Source of the DNA: JACZWZ01 sp964194935 | GTDB taxonomy: Bacteria > Actinomycetota > Acidimicrobiia > Spongiisociales > UBA11373 | DNA: 23,016 nt | NCBI GenBank assembly: GCA_964194935.1 | Contig: CAXMOL010000038.1 | Span: forward strand, 1-23,016 | Reading direction: 5' to 3' | Shown here: positions 6,381 to 13,875 of the stretch, one piece after another | Layout: every line of letters starts with the position of its first letter | How positions within the stretch are numbered: the stretch's first letter is position 1 | Position numbers and translations under genes: made by a program | The notes under the pieces: model-generated | Told to the model about the DNA's origin: nothing | Seen by the model: only the letters and a program-made list of their open reading frames with translations | The model's database searches: none

Positions 6381-6398
6381 GCCGCCCCGAAAGGCGGC
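6381..6398 (-). terminator. Probable terminator hairpin after pnp
   Basis: GCCGCC (6381-6386) pairs with GGCGGC (6393-6398) around CCGAAA, about 40 bp after the pnp stop. There is no long T-run, as is common in actinobacteria. The 12-base segment AAGCCGCCCCGA occurs again 21 bp away (6358-6369), so part of the stem is duplicated. Confidence 0.55.
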
Positions 6399-6411
6399 CT
6401 CGTGCTGTCGA

Positions 6412-6432
6412 CTGAGTACTGAGTACTAAGTA
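6412..6432 (-). repeat. Tandem heptamers just after the pnp stop
   Basis: Plus-strand units CTGAGTA, CTGAGTA, CTAAGTA, followed by the related CTGCTAG, which overlaps the TAG stop of pnp (6436-6438). On the minus strand this reads CAGTACT, TAGTACT, CAGTACT, CAGTCGA, a 7-base period keeping CAG/TAG in phase. Confidence 0.85.
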
Positions 6433-6435
6433 CTG

Positions 6436-8859
6436 CTAGTTCCCCTTTTCGAAATCGTCCTCGAATGAGACGACGGTTCGATCCGAATCCGGCTTTGGCT
6501 GTGCCGGTGCAGAAGAACCGCTGTCACGATCGCGTCGTTGCCGGTCGCCGCCGCGACCACCACGGTTGCCTCCACGGCTCCCCTGGCTGCGACTACCGCC
6601 ACTATCTCGGTCGCGGCTGCCACCGCCACCGTCGCGGCTTCCACCGTCGCGGCCGCCACCGCCACTATCGCTGCTGCGCTCGGGTCGATCACTACTGGAG
6701 TCGCCGTCGCTCGCCGACTCATTGCCGGGGATTTCGAGGCTGACTTTGCCACCACGATCGATCTCACGCACCACGACCGTCACCTTGTCACCAAGTGAGT
6801 AGACATCCTCGACCTTCTCGATCCGCTTGCCACCACCGATCTTGGAGATGTGCAGCAGACCGTCACGGCCGGGCAGGATGTTTACAAAGGCGCCGAACGA
6901 GGTGATGTTGACGACTTCACCCTCGTACTCCTTACCGATCTCTGCCTCTGGCGGGAAGGCAATCTGCATCACCTTCTCCTTGGCAGCAGCAAGGCCGGCA
7001 CCATCGGCCGATCCGATCCGGACCGTACCGTCGTCCTCGATCTCGAGGGTTGCTCCGGTAAGTTCCTCGATCTCGCGGATCATCTTGCCCTTCGGGCCGA
7101 TGATCTCTCCGATCTTGTCCTTCGGAATCGAGACAGCCTCGATCCGTGGTGCCGTATCGGCCATTTCCGCACGGGGCTCGGAGATGATCTTGTTCATCTC
7201 GCCCAGAATGTGCAGGCGGGCCTCACGAGCCTGATCGAGCGCTCCAACGAGCACCTCGGACGGTAGGCCCTCGATCTTCGTATCGAGTTGGAGTGCAGTG
7301 ATCACTTCGGCGGTGCCGGCGACCTTGAAGTCCATGTCGCCCAAAGCGTCCTCCACACCAAGGATGTCGGTGAGCGTCACGAAGCCTTCGTCATGGGCGA
7401 TCAGTCCCATCGCCACACCAGCGACGGCTGCCTTCGTCGGAACTCCAGCGTCCATGAGCGACAGGCTGGAGCCACAGACGGATGCCATCGAAGAAGACCC
7501 GTTGCTGCTCAGAACCTCGGAGACAAGGCGAAACGCATACGGGAACTCGTCGGCGGTGGGGACAACGGGCAGCACAGCCTTCTCAGCCAGTGCCCCGTGA
7601 CCAATCTCGCGCCGCTTCGGTCCACGCATGAATCCGGTCTCACCAGTCGAGAACGGCGGGAAGTTGTAGTGATGCATGTAACGCTTCGACTCTTCCCTGC
7701 TGATCGTGTCGAGCATCTGCTCCATGCGCAGCATGCCGAGCGTGCTGACGTTCAGCACCTGGGTCTCGCCACGTTGGAACAGTGCAGAACCGTGAGCTGC
7801 TGCCGTTACACCGACCTCAACCGAAATCGGACGAACGTCGGCAGCGGCACGGCCGTCGAGGCGGATGCCCTCGGACACGACGCGCTCGCGCATCACGGCT
7901 TTGCTCACAGCCTTGAACACCTTCTTGGCGTCCCCGAAGTCTTCGGAGTCTCCATCGATGCCGACACCGCTCAGTACGGCGTCGCGCGCCTCACCTTCGG
8001 CGTTCTGACGCTCATGCTTGCCGACGATCTTGACCACGTCGGCGAGCGCCTCGCGGGCCGGTCCTTCGATCTTGGCGAACAATTCGTCGCTGTAGTCCTC
8101 GACCATGGGCCAATCCACTGCGGTCGGCTCACCCATCTTCTCGAGCAGTTCGAGCTGCGCGTCGATGATCACAGCGATGTGCCCCTTCGCCTCATCCAGG
8201 CCCTTGGCAACAGCGGCCTCATCGGTCGGCGCTTGGCCATCCTCGATCAAGCGCAAAGCATGTTCAGTGGCTCCGGCCTCGACCATTGCGATGTCGACTT
8301 CGCCGGCCTCATTGCGCTTGCCGGCAACAACGAGGTCGAACACCGAGTCATCGAGCTGCTCGAAAGTAGGCATTGCGATCCACTCGCCATGCGAGTAGGC
8401 CAACCGAACGCCACAGATCGGTCCCTCAAATGGAATCGGGCTAATCGTCAACGCAGCCGATGCGGCATTGAGGGCCAGCACGTCGTACGGGGTATCTCCC
8501 TCAACGGACATGATCAGAGCGATGATGTGAGTTTCACAGCGATAGCCCTTTGCGAAGGAGGGACGTAGAGGCCGGTCGATAAGACGAGCAGTAAGGGTGG
8601 CGCGATCAGTAGCGCGGCCCTCGCGGCGGAAGAACGAGCCGGGAATCTTCCCGACCGCATACATCCGCTCCTCGACATCGACCGTCAGCGGGAAGAAGTC
8701 AATGCCCTCGCGAATCCGGCGAGCGCCGGTCGCAGTGGCGAGGACTTCGGTTTTCCCAACGGTGGCGGTTACCGCCCCGTCGGCTTGGAATGCCAGCTTG
8801 CCGGCACTGAATTCGATAGTGACGTCACCTACGACGGCACTGGTGGAGTGTTGAGTCAA
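6436..8859 (-). CDS. pnp: Polyribonucleotide nucleotidyltransferase (PNPase) with Arg/Gly-rich tail
   Basis: 807 residues. PNPase degrades RNA 3' to 5' by phosphorolysis and can add tails. The first RNase PH domain has FFRREGRATDRATLTARLIDRPLRPSF. The second has SSNGSSSMASVCGSSLSLMDAGVP, the catalytic core region. A KH domain (IPKDKIGEIIGPKGKMIREIEELTGATLEIEDDG) and an S1 domain (GKEYEGEVVNITSFGAFVNILPGRDGLLHISKI) follow. The last 95 residues or so (713-807) are a low-complexity tail rich in Arg, Gly, Ser and Asp. The start is TTG (8857-8859) behind GAGAGAGAG; no better in-frame start precedes the conserved TIEFSAGKLA. It lies downstream of rpsO, the classic pairing. Confidence 0.97.
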   Translation of the reverse strand: MTQHSTSAVVGDVTIEFSAGKLAFQADGAVTATVGKTEVLATATGARRIREGIDFFPLTVDVEERMYAVGKIPGSFFRREGRATDRATLTARLIDRPLRPSFAKGYRCETHIIALIMSVEGDTPYDVLALNAASAALTISPIPFEGPICGVRLAYSHGEWIAMPTFEQLDDSVFDLVVAGKRNEAGEVDIAMVEAGATEHALRLIEDGQAPTDEAAVAKGLDEAKGHIAVIIDAQLELLEKMGEPTAVDWPMVEDYSDELFAKIEGPAREALADVVKIVGKHERQNAEGEARDAVLSGVGIDGDSEDFGDAKKVFKAVSKAVMRERVVSEGIRLDGRAAADVRPISVEVGVTAAAHGSALFQRGETQVLNVSTLGMLRMEQMLDTISREESKRYMHHYNFPPFSTGETGFMRGPKRREIGHGALAEKAVLPVVPTADEFPYAFRLVSEVLSSNGSSSMASVCGSSLSLMDAGVPTKAAVAGVAMGLIAHDEGFVTLTDILGVEDALGDMDFKVAGTAEVITALQLDTKIEGLPSEVLVGALDQAREARLHILGEMNKIISEPRAEMADTAPRIEAVSIPKDKIGEIIGPKGKMIREIEELTGATLEIEDDGTVRIGSADGAGLAAAKEKVMQIAFPPEAEIGKEYEGEVVNITSFGAFVNILPGRDGLLHISKIGGGKRIEKVEDVYSLGDKVTVVVREIDRGGKVSLEIPGNESASDGDSSSDRPERSSDSGGGGRDGGSRDGGGGSRDRDSGGSRSQGSRGGNRGGRGGDRQRRDRDSGSSAPAQPKPDSDRTVVSFEDDFEKGN

Positions 8860-8907
8860 CGCTCTCTCTCTCTGTTCTGGGGAGACGCCGACAATTACCA
8901 GTGGTCA

Positions 8908-8936
8908 CACCTCAGCGGATCGGGCGCTGAGAGGTG
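8908..8936 (-). promoter_or_regulatory. Leader hairpin upstream of pnp
   Basis: CACCTCAGCG (8908-8917) pairs with CGCTGAG-AG-GTG (8925-8936) as a 10-bp stem with a 2-base bulge and a 7-base loop, about 50 bases upstream of the pnp TTG. E. coli pnp is autoregulated through a processed leader stem-loop; a similar role here is inference. Confidence 0.5.
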
Positions 8937-8992
8937 GCAACTAGCAACTGACGAGCAGACTCCCGTCTTGTGTTCCCCCTAATGACACCACG

Positions 8993-9016
8993 AAATGCGA
9001 CCCGAAGGCCGCATTT
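8993..9016 (-). terminator. Hairpin between rpsO and pnp
   Basis: AAATGCG (8993-8999) pairs with CGCATTT (9010-9016); CC/GG inside can extend it around a GAA loop. On the minus strand it starts 1 base after the rpsO TGA (9018-9020). The T-run is short (ATTTCGT), so it may act as a partial terminator or a 3'-end stabiliser, leaving some read-through into pnp. Confidence 0.6.
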
Positions 9017-9017
9017 G

Positions 9018-9275
9018 TCAGCGCCTAAGCCCGAGTCGGGCTATGACGCTGCGATACCGCTCGACATTCTGCGATCGCAGATAGTCGAGGAGACGCCGAC
9101 GGCGCCCCACCATCATGAGCAATCCTCGCCGGCTGTGATGATCCTTTTGATGGGTCTTCAAATGCTCGGTGAGGTGGTTGATCCGCTCGGTGAGCAGCGC
9201 AACCTGGACCTCGGGAGATCCCGTGTCCGTGGCGTGCGAGCCGTACTCGCTGACAATCGTTGTGGTATCAGTCAT
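9018..9275 (-). CDS. rpsO: 30S ribosomal protein S15
   Basis: An 85-residue S15 protein, which binds the central domain of 16S rRNA early in 30S assembly. The signature residues are present: TGSPEVQVALLTERINHLTEHLKTHQKDHHSRRGLLMMVGRRRRLLDYL. Some bacteria open with about the same length, so the ATG at 9273-9275 is right. No Shine-Dalgarno sequence is seen; the ATG follows closely after a leader hairpin (9282-9304). It has its own promoter at 9312-9340 and is separated from pnp by a hairpin. Confidence 0.97.
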   Translation of the reverse strand: MTDTTTIVSEYGSHATDTGSPEVQVALLTERINHLTEHLKTHQKDHHSRRGLLMMVGRRRRLLDYLRSQNVERYRSVIARLGLRR

Positions 9276-9281
9276 GAGGAA

Positions 9282-9304
9282 GACCAGGGCGTATTGCTCT
9301 GGTC
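9282..9304 (-). promoter_or_regulatory. rpsO leader hairpin, possible S15 autoregulatory site
   Basis: In the minus-strand RNA, GACCAGAGC pairs with GCCCTGGTC (9 positions, one A-C mismatch) around a 5-base loop AATAC. It fills almost the whole predicted leader and ends 6 bases before the start codon, where a ribosome binding site would be. S15 controls its own mRNA through leader structures in several phyla; that this one does so is inference. Confidence 0.5.
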
Positions 9305-9311
9305 GGGCGGA

Positions 9312-9340
9312 AGTGTAACCACACCGGGTCCGGGTGCCAA
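9312..9340 (-). promoter_or_regulatory. Promoter of rpsO
   Basis: -35 TTGGCA (9335-9340) and -10 TACACT (9312-9317) with a 17-bp spacer, a good match to the housekeeping sigma consensus. The -35 begins 7 bp after the stop of the upstream hydrolase-like gene. The expected start of transcription is near 9305, immediately before the leader hairpin. Confidence 0.72.
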
Positions 9341-9347
9341 CATGAGA

Positions 9348-10442
9348 TCAGAGAAACTTGCGTACGAGCTTGGTCTTGATGGGGCCTCGGGTGAAGCTGG
9401 GCAGGCGGGATGCGGGCTTGGCCCTTGGCAGATCACATCGCCCGGATCGCAGTTCGGCGACCACACACTCCGCCACCTTGCGGTCGTGCAGAACTGCATC
9501 ATGGGCTTGGGCGATCCGACTTGGCAGCGCAAAAGGGTTTCTGAGCAGCTGCCCCCCGATCGTCGGCCCATCATCCGCGGCGTTGTACACCCGTAACCCG
9601 ACGGGTACATCACCCAACGAAGTGACCGCTGCCTTGGGGTTTCGGACGACGACCACATCTACCGCCGACTCCCGCCCCAGTCCGATCCGGCGATCAGAAC
9701 AGCCATGTCCAAGAATGACGCACTGAACCGGTTCGTAACCGCCATCGTCGGGAACAGGGCCCCAATGACGGCCGAGGCTCTGCAGCCAGCCGAGGGAACC
9801 ACCGGCGATCGGTGGATCGAGCAAAGCTGCACCGATGACTGAACCCGACGGACCCCAACGCCCGGCATCCCAATCGGCCACCAATTCGGCGACGGTGGCA
9901 CCACCCTTGCTGAACCCGACGAGATAGATCTCGCGACCATCCCCAGCCACTCCGTCCAAGTATGAGTTCAATCCGGTCACGGCATCATCGATCCCGACGT
10001 CGGCGCTTGCCGTCGATGCGCTCGATCCCCCATCGATGGACCGGTAGTCAAAATGACGCACCGTTTCGGGGTCGACTCCCATGTACTCGATGAGATCGGC
10101 GAACGCCTCCGCCCCTTGGGATTGCCCGTGGCCCGGGACAAACACCACGATGGGACCCGCATCAAGCGACAACCCGTCTGCCGGACTCAGATCTTCTCGT
10201 CGCTGTTGCAGTGCCGCCAGCGCGGCTGCAAGACTCGCCATCCCCAATAGCCCCGGCATCGGGCTGTCTGGAGGTGCTCCGTCGGGGGCGGGACTGGAAT
10301 CGCCCGGAGCGGGGTCTGGCTCCATCGGTAGGGACCCAGCATCCTCGTCTCCCTCCAGTCCGAGTGAGCCGCCGCCGAGCAGCAGAAGTCCGATAATCAG
10401 TGTCGCGGCGTTTATGGAACACTCCCGGTGGGGCGACGACAC
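9348..10442 (-). CDS. Secreted or membrane-anchored alpha/beta-hydrolase-like protein of unknown function
   Basis: 364 residues from a GTG start preceded by AGGG. An N-terminal hydrophobic segment (about 10-30, INAATLIIGLLLLGGGSLGL) is a signal peptide or anchor. A Pro/Asp-rich linker (about 31-65) follows. The soluble domain starts at GPIVVFVPGHGQS and carries a nucleophile elbow GFSKGG (Ser178), with ALLDPP and AQAHDAVLHDRK as possible sites of the acidic and histidine partners. It recalls cutinase-like or PE-PPE-type esterases, but I cannot name the family or substrate. It sits between ribF and rpsO, 35 bp after ribF, an unusual place in an otherwise standard translation gene cluster. Confidence 0.7.
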   Translation of the reverse strand: MSSPHRECSINAATLIIGLLLLGGGSLGLEGDEDAGSLPMEPDPAPGDSSPAPDGAPPDSPMPGLLGMASLAAALAALQQRREDLSPADGLSLDAGPIVVFVPGHGQSQGAEAFADLIEYMGVDPETVRHFDYRSIDGGSSASTASADVGIDDAVTGLNSYLDGVAGDGREIYLVGFSKGGATVAELVADWDAGRWGPSGSVIGAALLDPPIAGGSLGWLQSLGRHWGPVPDDGGYEPVQCVILGHGCSDRRIGLGRESAVDVVVVRNPKAAVTSLGDVPVGLRVYNAADDGPTIGGQLLRNPFALPSRIAQAHDAVLHDRKVAECVVAELRSGRCDLPRAKPASRLPSFTRGPIKTKLVRKFL

Positions 10443-10477
10443 CGTGCCCTATCAGACGTTGCCGGGCAAGAGGGCTG

Positions 10478-11395
10478 TCAGGACAGGATCAAACGGGCGG
10501 CTGCGATATCGGCCCTTATGTGATCGGCCAGCTCCGAGACTCCAGAGAACTTCTGTTCATCACGGATTCGTTCGACGAATTCGACCCGGATCTGATCGCC
10601 GCCGATATCCAGATTCCGATCGATGAGGTGCACTTCGACCACCTCCTCGCCCTCGCCGAAGGTTGGTCGGGTACCGATGTTGGCCACTGCCGGCACCATC
10701 TCGCCTACGCCGGCCCTGACCGCATAAACCCCCTGACCGGGGATAGAAAGCGATGTGGCCACTGCGATGTTGGCTGTGGCGAAGCCCATCTTCTCGCCGC
10801 GGCCCGACCCGGGGATAACGCTGCCCACCAACTCGTAGCTGCGACCGAGCGATGCAGCAGCAGCCGTGACGTCCCCGGCCTCGATCGCCTCTCGGATGCG
10901 CGTAGACGAGATCGGCTCACCATCGCCTATCAGCGAACTGGTCATCGGGGTGAACCCGAGCCTTGGGCCGAGCTTCTCCAACAGTGCCACGTCACCGATG
11001 CGGTTCTCTCCATATCGGAAATCCTCGCCAGCAACGACGACTTCAGATCGCAGCGCCCCTACCAGGATGTCCTCCACAAAGGCCTCCGCCGCCATGTGTC
11101 GTACCGCATCGTCGAAGGCGAGCACCGCCACGAGTTCTACCCCCGCCGTTGCTAGCTGATGCATTCTTTGTTCGATGGTGGTGAGCATCCGAGGGGCAAG
11201 CTCGGGAGCAACCAAGGCCAGCGGATGAGGGTCGAACGTGAGCACGGCCGGTTTGAGCCCGTCGGCAAGCGCAGCCTCAACCAGAAGCCGCAGGACGTGT
11301 CGATGGCCGATGTGGACGCCGTCAAACACTCCGACGGCGAGAGCTACCGGCTCACCGGCATCCCAAGCCCTCGGATCGCCGAACAGCATCCTCAT
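10478..11395 (-). CDS. ribF: Bifunctional riboflavin kinase/FAD synthetase
   Basis: 305 residues. It makes FMN from riboflavin and then FAD in the cytoplasm. The N-terminal nucleotidyltransferase domain has GVFDGVHIGHRHVLRLLVE (the GxFDxxHxGH motif), LTFDPHP, FRYGENRIGD and ISSTRIREAI. The C-terminal kinase domain has GRGEKMGFATANI, GVYAVRA, ANIGTRPTFGEG and EVHLID. The length is as usual. The ATG (11393-11395) overlaps the truB TGA as ATGA; a second ATG lies two codons on. It is the last gene of the rimP-ribF run of overlapping genes. Confidence 0.96.
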   Translation of the reverse strand: MRMLFGDPRAWDAGEPVALAVGVFDGVHIGHRHVLRLLVEAALADGLKPAVLTFDPHPLALVAPELAPRMLTTIEQRMHQLATAGVELVAVLAFDDAVRHMAAEAFVEDILVGALRSEVVVAGEDFRYGENRIGDVALLEKLGPRLGFTPMTSSLIGDGEPISSTRIREAIEAGDVTAAAASLGRSYELVGSVIPGSGRGEKMGFATANIAVATSLSIPGQGVYAVRAGVGEMVPAVANIGTRPTFGEGEEVVEVHLIDRNLDIGGDQIRVEFVERIRDEQKFSGVSELADHIRADIAAARLILS

Positions 11396-12270
11396 GCCAA
11401 CACGACCTCGGGCTTGGCCTGCCGACCGTCAGAGACGTACACGGCGAGGAGCCTGCCGACTTCGTCGACGACTCGATAGGACCCGGCATCGGGGATCCCG
11501 AGGGCCGTCGCAGTGAAGACCACACCATTGGAGACTCCGGGCACGGTGGCTCCGTCGATTACCACCTCACCGAGGTCATCCAAAGCGGCCGCCATTGAGA
11601 GCAGTTCCGCTACCGGATCCTCGAGCAAATCGAGAGCCTCGACGGTTAGGGCGTCATCGACCGACCGGTTGCCGATCGAGGTTCGTCTCAGAGCAGCCAG
11701 ATGCGCCCGCCCCCCCAGCGCTCGGGCCAGATCGTCGGCGAGAGTGCGAATGTAGGTTCCGGAACCACAAGTCACTGAAATCTCGATCTCCGGATAGGGC
11801 CCTGGGGCAAACTCGAGCACTTCTATCGAGTGGATCTCAACCGGGCGAGGCGCACGTTCGACTTCAATTCCTTCGCGTGCCAGCTCATAAAGCCGCCGAC
11901 CGTCGACCCGAACCGCCGAGACCATCGGAGGAATCTGACTTATCGAGCCAACGAACCGGGCTGCAACCGCATCCAAGTCATCGCTATCAAACGACATCGG
12001 TTCCCGAGACAAAATGGCGCCGTCGGCGTCGAGAGTGTCGGTCGCGATCCCGAAGGCGACCCTCGCGACGTAGGTCTTGATCCCTTCCTGAACGTATCGA
12101 ATCAATCGAGTCGCCCGACCAACCCCGAGCACCAGCAGACCGGTCGCCATCGGATCCAAGGTCCCGGCGTGACCAACGCGACGCTCGCCAAGAATCCCGC
12201 GGCACTTGGCAACAACATCGTGGCTGGTCCAACCACCAGCCTTGTCGATGAGGAGGAAGCCCTCAGCCAT
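11392..12270 (-). CDS. truB: tRNA pseudouridine(55) synthase
   Basis: 292 residues. It converts uridine 55 in the T-loop of tRNAs to pseudouridine. The catalytic motif GHAGTLDPMATGLLVL holds the nucleophile Asp39. SGFLLIDK-like opening (GFLLIDKAGGWTSHDVV), IPPMVSAVRVDGRRLYELAREG and CGSGTYIRTLADDLARALG are family blocks, and a PUA-like tail follows. The frame is open a further 50 codons upstream, but that part overlaps nrnA and has no family similarity. The ATG at 12268-12270 overlaps the nrnA end by 8 bp. Confidence 0.96.
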   Translation of the reverse strand: MAEGFLLIDKAGGWTSHDVVAKCRGILGERRVGHAGTLDPMATGLLVLGVGRATRLIRYVQEGIKTYVARVAFGIATDTLDADGAILSREPMSFDSDDLDAVAARFVGSISQIPPMVSAVRVDGRRLYELAREGIEVERAPRPVEIHSIEVLEFAPGPYPEIEISVTCGSGTYIRTLADDLARALGGRAHLAALRRTSIGNRSVDDALTVEALDLLEDPVAELLSMAAALDDLGEVVIDGATVPGVSNGVVFTATALGIPDAGSYRVVDEVGRLLAVYVSDGRQAKPEVVLA

Positions 12271-13219
12271 CGATTGCCTTCCGAACTCGCTGAAGAATTT
12301 CCTCGGGACTACCTGCTGCGTGGAATCCGGAGGCGTTGCGATGGCCTCCGCCACCGAACAATCCCGCCACCGCTGCCACATCCGTACCACCGCGGGAACG
12401 GAGGCTCCCCTTCCATCCATCTTCGGTTTCTTTCAACAGCAAGGCAGTATCCGCCTCCCGCGCGATTCTGAGATCATCGATGAGGTTCTCGGCCTGTGAA
12501 TACTCGATACCGGCGGACTGCAGATCGGCCATGGTCACCGTCGACCACACCAATCCATGCTCTTGCTCGAGCACGGCACGACCAAGTACCGCCGCCGACA
12601 CCGCTAGATAGCCGAACGGGGCCGACTCGTACACGTGCTGTCCGATGATCTCCGGCTTGGCTCCCGCATCGAGCAAGCGGGCCCCGATCCGCATTACTTC
12701 TCCGGTCGTGGCCGAGTATTGGAACCTCCCGGTATCGGTAACGAGGCCCGTCATCAAGCAAAGAGCGACGGTCTCATCGATCGGCCAACCCAGTCCCTCG
12801 ATCAAATAGGTTGCCAACTGCGCAGACGCGGCGGCTTTGGGATCGATGTATGCGATATCGCCAAAGCCACCATTGGAAACGTGATGATCGACCACGATCA
12901 CAGTCTCGGCTGCATCGGCGACGGCAGCGACCTCACCAAGGCGATCTGGAGCAGCGACATCGAACACCACCAGGCACTCTGGAGCCTCCGGGAAGGCATC
13001 CACCGATACCAACGGGGCGATATCCAGGAACGCCAGGGAATCCGGAACGACGAACTCACCACCGAACGCCACGACGGCCTCGACACCGACCAGACGTGCC
13101 GAGTGTGCGAGCGCAAGAGCTGATCCCAGGGCGTCACCATCCGGATTGATGTGACACGTGATCGCCAGCGATCCAACGGATCGAATCTTGTCAATGGCTG
13201 CGGTCAGGGCATCATTCAT
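12263..13219 (-). CDS. nrnA: DHH/DHHA1 phosphoesterase, NrnA-like (oligoribonuclease / cyclic-di-nucleotide or pAp phosphatase)
   Basis: 318 residues of the DHH family. Metal-binding motifs are HINPDGDALGS (His23 onward), VFDVAAPDRLG and VVDHHVSN (Asp111-His112-His113). The C-terminal DHHA1 domain has FGGGGHRNASGF. Relatives cut nanoRNAs, 3'-phosphoadenosine 5'-phosphate or pApA; which substrate is used here cannot be told. The place between rbfA and truB is common in actinobacteria and Firmicutes. ATG 13217-13219 overlaps the rbfA stop by 8 bp. Confidence 0.92.
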   Translation of the reverse strand: MNDALTAAIDKIRSVGSLAITCHINPDGDALGSALALAHSARLVGVEAVVAFGGEFVVPDSLAFLDIAPLVSVDAFPEAPECLVVFDVAAPDRLGEVAAVADAAETVIVVDHHVSNGGFGDIAYIDPKAAASAQLATYLIEGLGWPIDETVALCLMTGLVTDTGRFQYSATTGEVMRIGARLLDAGAKPEIIGQHVYESAPFGYLAVSAAVLGRAVLEQEHGLVWSTVTMADLQSAGIEYSQAENLIDDLRIAREADTALLLKETEDGWKGSLRSRGGTDVAAVAGLFGGGGHRNASGFHAAGSPEEILQRVRKAIDG

Positions 13220-13571
13220 CAGGTTCCGCCTGTGCTATCTCGTGAAGCAGCTTGTCCATCCGTAAACCCCGTTCTACCGATTCATCAAAAACAAATTCGA
13301 GTATCGGGTTGAACTTCATTCGAATCTCACGCCCTACGGCGCGCTGAATTCTCGGCGCTGCCCGATCGAGAGCAGCTTGCGTGGCCTTCTTCTCCTCATC
13401 GTCGCCGAGAACGGAGTAGTAGATGCGGGCCGCCCGCAGATCAGGAGTTACCGCCACCCCCGTAACGGTGACGAAACCGAGGCCTGGATCTTTTAGAAGA
13501 AGGATCTCACCGGCGATCACCTCGCGCAGCGACTCATTTACCCTTCTGATCCGGGACCCGCCTCTACTCAT
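13212..13571 (-). CDS. rbfA: 30S ribosome-binding factor A
   Basis: 119 residues. It binds the free 30S subunit and helps mature the 5' end of 16S rRNA, also in the cold. Typical segments are RIRRVNESLREVIAGEI, LGFVTVTGVAVTPDLRAARIYYSVLG and RMKFNPILEFVFDESVERGLRMDKLLHEI. The KH-like fold and length match the family. The start ATG overlaps the DUF503 gene stop (ATGA), so the genes are translationally coupled. Confidence 0.96.
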   Translation of the reverse strand: MSRGGSRIRRVNESLREVIAGEILLLKDPGLGFVTVTGVAVTPDLRAARIYYSVLGDDEEKKATQAALDRAAPRIQRAVGREIRMKFNPILEFVFDESVERGLRMDKLLHEIAQAEPDE

Positions 13572-13858
13572 GGCATCTCCACATGGCCGATATCGAAGGC
13601 GACCAACTCGACTTCGTCAAGCTCCAGGGCCCATCGTCTGATTCCCTCGACGATCTCATCGAGTCTCCCAGCTTGCGGAGCAACAACGGCGACACCGACT
13701 CCGGCTCGCTGCCAGGCATCATGATGATCGACTTCGGACGCCGACAACTCCATGCGGCGTCGCAGGTGGTCGAGGATGGGACGGAGACGCCGACGCTTCT
13801 CCTTGAGAGACGAGCAACCGGGAAGCCTTAGATCCAGTTTGATGGCGGCGGCGTGCAT
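13568..13858 (-). CDS. DUF503 (YlxP-like) family protein
   Basis: 96 residues from the ATG at 13856-13858 (MHAAAIKLDLRLPGCSSLKEKRRRLRPILDHLRRRMELSASEV). The segment SLKEKRR is the hallmark of DUF503/YlxP, a small protein usually coded between infB and rbfA; its role is unclear, possibly in ribosome assembly. The frame is open further upstream, but that part is not conserved and runs into infB. It lies 17 bp after infB and overlaps rbfA by 4 bp. Confidence 0.88.
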   Translation of the reverse strand: MHAAAIKLDLRLPGCSSLKEKRRRLRPILDHLRRRMELSASEVDHHDAWQRAGVGVAVVAPQAGRLDEIVEGIRRWALELDEVELVAFDIGHVEMP

Positions 13859-13875
13859 CGGCCAGAGCTCCGCTC

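Noticed and set aside
7288..8568. Open frame of 426 codons on the plus strand
   Set aside because: Antisense to the core of pnp; long only because of high GC and codon bias. No domain seen.
12271..12420. N-terminal extension of truB
   Set aside because: It overlaps nrnA in another frame, and family similarity begins exactly at the ATG at 12270.
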